Of a DNA stretch of 32,683 nucleotides, positions 27,167 to 32,683 are shown piece by piece (within the stretch, counting starts at the first letter, position 1; each line of letters starts with the position of its first letter). The DNA is from Candidatus Pacearchaeota archaeon. Lineage in GTDB: Archaea; Nanobdellota; Nanobdellia; Pacearchaeales; GW2011-AR1. A program made the position numbers and the translations under genes. Under the pieces are notes generated by a model. That model saw only the letters and a list, made by a program, of their open reading frames with translations. It was not told the origin of the DNA and made no database searches. The stretch is from contig NZCX01000024.1 of NCBI GenBank assembly GCA_002688415.1, forward strand, positions 1 to 32,683, read 5' to 3'.

Positions 27167-28053
27167 TTCTTTTTACCTCTTTTCTTCTTTTTATCTTTTT
27201 GTTTAGTTAATTGGTATATATAGTACAATATAAGTGCTCCAATGACAACGTAGATAGCTATTGTGCTAAATCCTGGCAGTTTTATTGATGAAGAGCCACA
27301 AAGTCTCTCCTCTGAGCCGTCAACACAATCTGCTCCTTCAAGGTCTTCATCGGGGATGGAATCATCATCATATCCGCTTGTTATATCTGATTCGGCAACC
27401 CATGAGATATTCTGTTGTCCATTTACACAGTCCCCCGTTGTGAAGGTTTTAGAACAATCAAAAGCGTCTGGGTCCCCTGTGTAGAATGTATCTGTTGCTG
27501 TGTATCCTAAAGAACAATTGCCATCATCCCATTCACATTCGCAAGATTCAAGTGCTATTGTCATCCCCGTGTCTGTTACTGTACCACAAACTTCTGTCCC
27601 AGCTCCCAATGTCCCTAAATTATAACTATCATCTTCACAGGCTGCTTCATTGTCATATACGCTGCAGCTACCTTCTGTTAGATCCTCAGTACAATAACCA
27701 TCGTCACCGGTATCTAGCCAAAAACACCCCCCTTGCTCATCCTCTGCTTCACATTGTTCTTTATCTGTATATTCACCACACACTATCGTTCTTTGTTCGC
27801 ACTGGTCTGATGCATTACAAAAATATTGAGAAGGACAACAGTCTGTTTCTTGATTGCATCCCTCCAGCAGTGTTGAAAAGAGATTACCATCTCCATCACA
27901 AAAATAGTCTCCATCTGCAGAACAAGATCCCAAGAGTAATGATTCTGATTCGTCTATTTCACATCCCTCTATACCAAAGTCTGTATCTATAGAAGACGCG
28001 GCAATAAGGCTGAAACTCAATAAGAGTAGAACAAATACGGTCACCTTTTTCAT
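27163..28053 (-). CDS. Cys-rich secreted protein with PGF-CTERM-like C-terminus
   Basis: 296 aa; signal-like N-terminus, many Cys, C-terminus LPGFSTIAIYVVIGALILYYIYQLTKQKDKKKKRGKKK; TTTATAAA at 28075-28082, 21 nt upstream. Confidence 0.75.
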   Translation of the reverse strand: MKKVTVFVLLLLSFSLIAASSIDTDFGIEGCEIDESESLLLGSCSADGDYFCDGDGNLFSTLLEGCNQETDCCPSQYFCNASDQCEQRTIVCGEYTDKEQCEAEDEQGGCFWLDTGDDGYCTEDLTEGSCSVYDNEAACEDDSYNLGTLGAGTEVCGTVTDTGMTIALESCECEWDDGNCSLGYTATDTFYTGDPDAFDCSKTFTTGDCVNGQQNISWVAESDITSGYDDDSIPDEDLEGADCVDGSEERLCGSSSIKLPGFSTIAIYVVIGALILYYIYQLTKQKDKKKKRGKKK

Positions 28054-28092
28054 GGTTTTCTAACGATTGTGGACTTTATAAAGATTTTTATA

Positions 28093-31000
28093 TTATAGAA
28101 AATTGTTTACTGGTCTTACAATTATTGAACATCCTAGCTCTTCATTGTTGAAGTCATCTTTACATTTCACGTAGTATGTTGTGTCTTCTATCCATTCTGT
28201 TAGGTGTGTAGTCTCGGCTCCTGTCGCTGTAATCATGCTTTCTCCTTCATCCACTAGGAAATCACAGTCTTCTGTTGAGAAGGCACATGTTGCGTCTCTT
28301 ACTGTTATGATGTTCAATAAGTTGTTGTCTTCGTATGCTCTCACAACTTCTGGTGCTGTTGTATCTATGTCCACCTCAAAGCTTGTCACGTTTTCTACGG
28401 TGTTTCCTCCAGAATCAACACATTTTAGATATATGTCATGATCTCCGTCTTCTAAATATAATGTCTGTGTGTGTACTCCATCCTCTGTTTCTGTATCTTT
28501 GAATAATGTGAAATCCGCTTCTTCGCCTGTTTCAGAATAAAAGCAAATTGCTGCTTCACAACCAAACATAGTTTCTGCGTAAATATCTACTTGCGCAGGG
28601 GTTGATCCACTCTTTATCGTTTCGTTCGGTCCTAGCTCCATTAGCTTAAGCGCCATGCTCCCTGAAAGTGTGAAATTATAGCTCTCTCCGTTCTCATTTC
28701 CCTCCTCGTCTTGACACCTTAAATAATATGAAGTCTCTTCGCTATTTATCCCTGTTAGCGTTGTTTCACATGGATAGACCATTAATGCTCCGTCTTCTTG
28801 CGAAATATCTGAACACTCGAAAGGGTATTGGAAATCATCAAAGTCGCTTCTATCTTGTACGTCCCATGCGCATGTTGCTTTCTCATTTGTATAGAAAATA
28901 ACCTCTGCATCATCTACATCTGCTCCAACACAACTTCCACTCTCTACCGAAGATGAAACTATTTGTGGTGGTGTTATGTCTGGAGTATCGTCTATACAGA
29001 AACTAACTGCATATTCTGCTTCTTGGATATTCCCTTCCCCGCTATTTGCATTTTCATTTCCATCACGGCATCTTATATATACTTCCATCTCATTTCCATT
29101 TTCTACTATGATTCCGCTATCGTTTTCTAAGTTTGCTAGATCGTTTGAATCTGGAGTTACTATATATTCTGTGTGTTCGTCGTCGTAATAGTTGCTTCCA
29201 CCAAAGTAGTATGCCATATCTTCATAGCTTGAGGTGTGTACTACGTCTATCTTACATTGTGCCGGCTCATCTGTTTTTATTCCCCACTGTATTGCTGAGA
29301 ATGCTGGCAAACAGTCTGCATCTTCGGGCTCTATTGTAAATCCGTAATCTGAGATTCCTGAATAAACGTACCCTTCGCTTAGTACTTCTTCATTGGGAGA
29401 GATTATTGGCCCACTAGCATCGTCTAATCCCATGTCTATACATAGCTCTTCCTCTGTGCCCTCATTTACAACGCCACAATCAGGACCCAAGGCCTTACAT
29501 CTATATTCTGAACAAGGTAAATCGTCCTCATTACAAAGATCACAATCATCTTGATTCGTTGGTGCTTGCCACGGTTTACATTCGAAACTAACAGTCTCTG
29601 TAGATTCTTCTTTATATGAATCTATGAATTGCCAGTAGGCTACGCCAACTCCAGCAGCTATTGCCACCCCTTGGTTCCCTAGCCCAGGAACATTAAATCC
29701 CGTTTCTCCGAATACTCTATCGATAGATTTGTATGTAAAATATCCATAGGCCGCTGCATTGAAAATGGAATCTTCGTACCTATCGCTATTTCCAAATAGC
29801 TCTGCTATTGTTGTTGCCAGCCCTGCGAAGACTAGCCCATTTTTAGCTGCGTCTAATACGCCTCCGATAGCATCACCAGTTTTTTGCCAATTAGACCTTC
29901 CATGCTCTAATTGGGAGGAAAGACTTTTCTGTAAATCATTCAGCTTATCTACCTCACTGTTGTATTCATCTAGATTAGGAGTTGTAGCCTTATCCCAATA
30001 CCCACTATCTATAATTTCATCGACGTCTAAGGGCTCTCTAGTAAATGATGCGCTTACATCGCTAGTAAATTCATAATAGATACCTCCTATTTCTACTATA
30101 TCTCCCTTGTTGTACTCTACGCCAACATCGAACGCGTAAATCGTCTCTACGCCACTCTCGAGATCTTTCACTTTTGCCTCTTGTGCATTTACTTGCTTCT
30201 GGAGTGCGACAATCTCTTTCCCGGCTGCTGAGAGGAAATAATCCATTGATAGAAGACTGGTCCCCTTATTCACATTCTTATCTAAGGCGCTAAGATCTTT
30301 GGTAAGATCGCTTGCTGTATCTGATTTGTCTTTCGCATCGTCGTCGTCTCCTGCGCTCACCATTCCAAAAATAACATTTCCAATTGTCCTAACTACATTC
30401 CCTGCGCTCATAATGTTTATCTTGTTTATTGAATTTGCTGAGAATCTTTGTTCATCTCCCGTACTGTTGGTCCATACATAACCGTCATCGGTATACTTTC
30501 CTTGATAATTTATGTAACCTCCACAATCTCCCATTGCGATACAAACTTGATTTACTTGTTCTGCCCACTCTTCATCTAGACATTCTTCACCTGATTCTAT
30601 TTCTTTCTCTTTGTCGAAATCCCAGTCAAGTGTTTCCACGTAGGTTATCTCACAAGTTACAGATGCTTGCTCACATACTGAATCTGCGCTTCCCGAATCC
30701 CAAAATTCTAACCCTGGTGGGAATTCTGGAACACAAATCCCCTCCGTTGACTCATTTTTATCCTCTGTTGTATCTATTACTTCTAACGGAACATTATACT
30801 CTGAATCTCCTGTGCCCGATCCAACTATTACCTCTCCGGTTACAGTTGTTTCGTAATCTGTGTCGAACTGCTCTCCATCGCTATATGATGATTGATATGA
30901 TGATCCACTGAAATTGATCCCATAAACACTATTGTACCAAACACAGTCTCTTATATCGCTGTTTAAGCAATCATCTTTTTGTTCTTGTGAAGTACAATCT

Positions 31001-32145
31001 TGCCACAAGTTTACCCTACATGCAGCAACATCAAAACCATTATCTAGCTCGTCATGAATACATATCTCATTTCTATAATCTGCACATCCTTCCGAGATAA
31101 CTTCTCCATTTAGACATATCTCTCTGAAGTGCCTACTCCCGGCAGGATCTGATCCTGAACCTATTTTCCCATCATAAGCACACCAAGATTCTCCGTTCAT
31201 CCTCGTGTTGCCTTCCCTGTCTTCACATTCTGTTGCAATACAATAATGATTTACTCCTGATTCTCCAAAGTTGTTTTCTTCTTCTGTACAAATACCACCC
31301 ATTAGGTAGTCGCAATTTCCGCAACTGGTGCTACCTCCCACTGGATCACAAACATCATCATCTTCTGCAACTTTCCCATCATTATATGAATCGTCTGAAT
31401 CACTAGAATAAATATTTTCTTTGTTGCCACAAGAGTCATACCAATAAACCTTTCCTGACTCACATCCTGTATTATATTGTTTTTCACAGTTTGTCGCTAG
31501 CTCCTCTGCTGAGCACAAAGCATCAGCGTAGAATCTCTTTGTTTCTGTATCTGTCTCATTTATCCCGAGGTAAGATTCTTCTCCGCCGCAATCCTCTCTT
31601 GAAATGAATTCACAGGTGACCTCTGGGCCCTCTTCATAAACGCAGGCACCCATTTGAGAGCCTTGTGCCAAAAGGATACACTCAAATTCATCCGCGACAT
31701 CTGTTGAATAACTTGCTGAAACGCCGACGAAACTTGCTAGCCTGCTACAACGAGTTTTCGAAACAAATGCTGCCTGGTCTGATATCACACAGCAGCCCAA
31801 CTCACATTGTGCAACTTCAGAAATATCTTCTTCGTACCAACTTCCACCATCTTCTTCACATGTGGATTTTGGTGTATTCTGAACACAATTTCCTTCTTCG
31901 GGGCTATAGCAAGTTCCCATTTCACAGAAGGAAGTAGACTCGCAAGAAGTTGGAGCAGAATCATAAGCAGAATCACAGCTGCCTTCATCTGTGTTTATAC
32001 ATGTTGCTCCGGATGTGGTCTTCTCACAACAATATGATGCCTCAGAGATTTCGGATGATACCAAGGGTGCTCCTACTAAAAAACTGAAAGCGAATAATGC
32101 TACGAATAATATGGTTATTTCTGAAAGCGCTATTGTTTTATGCAT
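28093..32145 (-). CDS. Giant cysteine-rich surface protein, copy B
   Basis: ORF track gives 28093..32184; the internal Met at 32143-32145 (MHKTIALSEITILFVALFAFSF) abuts the upstream stop at 32147 and matches copy A architecture, so the start is revised. About 1350 aa. Confidence 0.88.
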   Translation of the reverse strand: MHKTIALSEITILFVALFAFSFLVGAPLVSSEISEASYCCEKTTSGATCINTDEGSCDSAYDSAPTSCESTSFCEMGTCYSPEEGNCVQNTPKSTCEEDGGSWYEEDISEVAQCELGCCVISDQAAFVSKTRCSRLASFVGVSASYSTDVADEFECILLAQGSQMGACVYEEGPEVTCEFISREDCGGEESYLGINETDTETKRFYADALCSAEELATNCEKQYNTGCESGKVYWYDSCGNKENIYSSDSDDSYNDGKVAEDDDVCDPVGGSTSCGNCDYLMGGICTEEENNFGESGVNHYCIATECEDREGNTRMNGESWCAYDGKIGSGSDPAGSRHFREICLNGEVISEGCADYRNEICIHDELDNGFDVAACRVNLWQDCTSQEQKDDCLNSDIRDCVWYNSVYGINFSGSSYQSSYSDGEQFDTDYETTVTGEVIVGSGTGDSEYNVPLEVIDTTEDKNESTEGICVPEFPPGLEFWDSGSADSVCEQASVTCEITYVETLDWDFDKEKEIESGEECLDEEWAEQVNQVCIAMGDCGGYINYQGKYTDDGYVWTNSTGDEQRFSANSINKINIMSAGNVVRTIGNVIFGMVSAGDDDDAKDKSDTASDLTKDLSALDKNVNKGTSLLSMDYFLSAAGKEIVALQKQVNAQEAKVKDLESGVETIYAFDVGVEYNKGDIVEIGGIYYEFTSDVSASFTREPLDVDEIIDSGYWDKATTPNLDEYNSEVDKLNDLQKSLSSQLEHGRSNWQKTGDAIGGVLDAAKNGLVFAGLATTIAELFGNSDRYEDSIFNAAAYGYFTYKSIDRVFGETGFNVPGLGNQGVAIAAGVGVAYWQFIDSYKEESTETVSFECKPWQAPTNQDDCDLCNEDDLPCSEYRCKALGPDCGVVNEGTEEELCIDMGLDDASGPIISPNEEVLSEGYVYSGISDYGFTIEPEDADCLPAFSAIQWGIKTDEPAQCKIDVVHTSSYEDMAYYFGGSNYYDDEHTEYIVTPDSNDLANLENDSGIIVENGNEMEVYIRCRDGNENANSGEGNIQEAEYAVSFCIDDTPDITPPQIVSSSVESGSCVGADVDDAEVIFYTNEKATCAWDVQDRSDFDDFQYPFECSDISQEDGALMVYPCETTLTGINSEETSYYLRCQDEEGNENGESYNFTLSGSMALKLMELGPNETIKSGSTPAQVDIYAETMFGCEAAICFYSETGEEADFTLFKDTETEDGVHTQTLYLEDGDHDIYLKCVDSGGNTVENVTSFEVDIDTTAPEVVRAYEDNNLLNIITVRDATCAFSTEDCDFLVDEGESMITATGAETTHLTEWIEDTTYYVKCKDDFNNEELGCSIIVRPVNNFL

Positions 32146-32146
32146 T

Positions 32147-32683
32147 TTAATACCCTGGTGGAAAGACGTAGCTTCTTGTTGCAAACTGATACTTCATCTC
32201 TCCTGAATTTATTACGTATATTATTGTTCCATCTCCTAACTTAAAGGCATTTACTGGCAGGTCTGGGTACATCAACTGGGAACCAACTAGCTCATATTCT
32301 CCGTAGGTCGTTTCATATTTAACGATGTTATTTGCCAGCATAAGAACGTCATATATCTCTGTCTGTATCTCTAATGAATAATCTTGAAGACTTGCTGTAG
32401 CATTCCCATCACTAACAACCACTGGCGCGGAGATTGCTACATCGAGCTTATCCATCTGCAGTTCCAACTCTACCTCTATTTCTCCTGCAGATACGGCATA
32501 TCCTTGCCTTATGAATTCCTCAGTATAATCATTAAAACAATTCTCAATTCCCTCTTCGGCCAATGTCAGGAAAGACTCCTCGAATTTTTCTTCTAGGAAC
32601 GGAACTTGGACCACACATGGCTTGTAATACTCTTCAGTATAGCAAGCATAAGGAACAGCTACACCTTGATATGTTTTATTAAA
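32147..32683 (-). CDS. Partner membrane protein, copy B (partial, runs off right edge)
   Basis: Open frame continues past the GTG at 32614 to the window end (FNKTYQGVAVPYACYTEEYYKPCVVQVPFLEEKF...); paralogous to the 259-aa protein at 3581..4360. Confidence 0.8.
   Translation of the reverse strand, partial: FNKTYQGVAVPYACYTEEYYKPCVVQVPFLEEKFEESFLTLAEEGIENCFNDYTEEFIRQGYAVSAGEIEVELELQMDKLDVAISAPVVVSDGNATASLQDYSLEIQTEIYDVLMLANNIVKYETTYGEYELVGSQLMYPDLPVNAFKLGDGTIIYVINSGEMKYQFATRSYVFPPGY

Noticed and set aside
30429-30911. Plus-strand ORF of 160 aa and other plus ORFs in 28181..32206
   Set aside because: Antisense to giant gene B; no recognisable motif.
32612-32614. GTG start at 32614 for the right-edge ORF
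   Set aside because: Frame stays open to the window end and upstream residues align with the 259-aa paralogue, so the gene is truncated by the window.
1-32683. CRISPR array, rRNA, tRNA or transposon
   Set aside because: No regularly spaced repeats, no recognisable rRNA/tRNA sequence, no transposase-like ORF or inverted-repeat pair seen by eye; a tRNAscan/CRISPR search would be decisive.

Overview
AT-rich archaeal window, DPANN-like in overall character (lineage is inference). (1) Core: an str-type operon on the minus strand (rpoH, rpoB, a single-ORF rpoA carrying both A' and A'' parts, L30e-like, nusA-like KH protein, rps12, an unknown 98-aa ORF, rps7). Next to it are a MinD-like ATPase and a methionyl-tRNA synthetase whose stand-alone tRNA-binding domain gene lies 3.4 kb away. 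(2) An A-rich plus-strand three-gene cassette (group II PLP decarboxylase, pol-beta-type nucleotidyltransferase, HisC/CobD-like aminotransferase) lies exactly between metG and the tRNA-binding-domain gene. (3) The most interesting part is a large cell-surface gene set. Two paralogous modules sit at the two window edges, each a pilin-like membrane protein followed by a giant Cys-rich protein; the left giant gene runs off the window and is missing from the supplied ORF track. Between them are three more genes with prepilin-like N-termini, a CARDB-like membrane-anchored protein, a LamG/MopE-like protein and a Cys-rich protein with a PGF-CTERM-like tail. (4) Smaller signals: a PIN/HTH gene pair with a second PIN gene sharing a palindromic TATA box, three GTATAC hexamers spaced about 10 bp upstream of a small-membrane-protein/RHH operon, a GC-rich intergenic block that may be an ncRNA, and a recurrent TTTATAAA-to-ATG spacing of about 21-24 nt suggesting leaderless transcription. 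No CRISPR array, rRNA, tRNA or transposase was recognised. All family assignments are from motif reading by eye; no searches were run.
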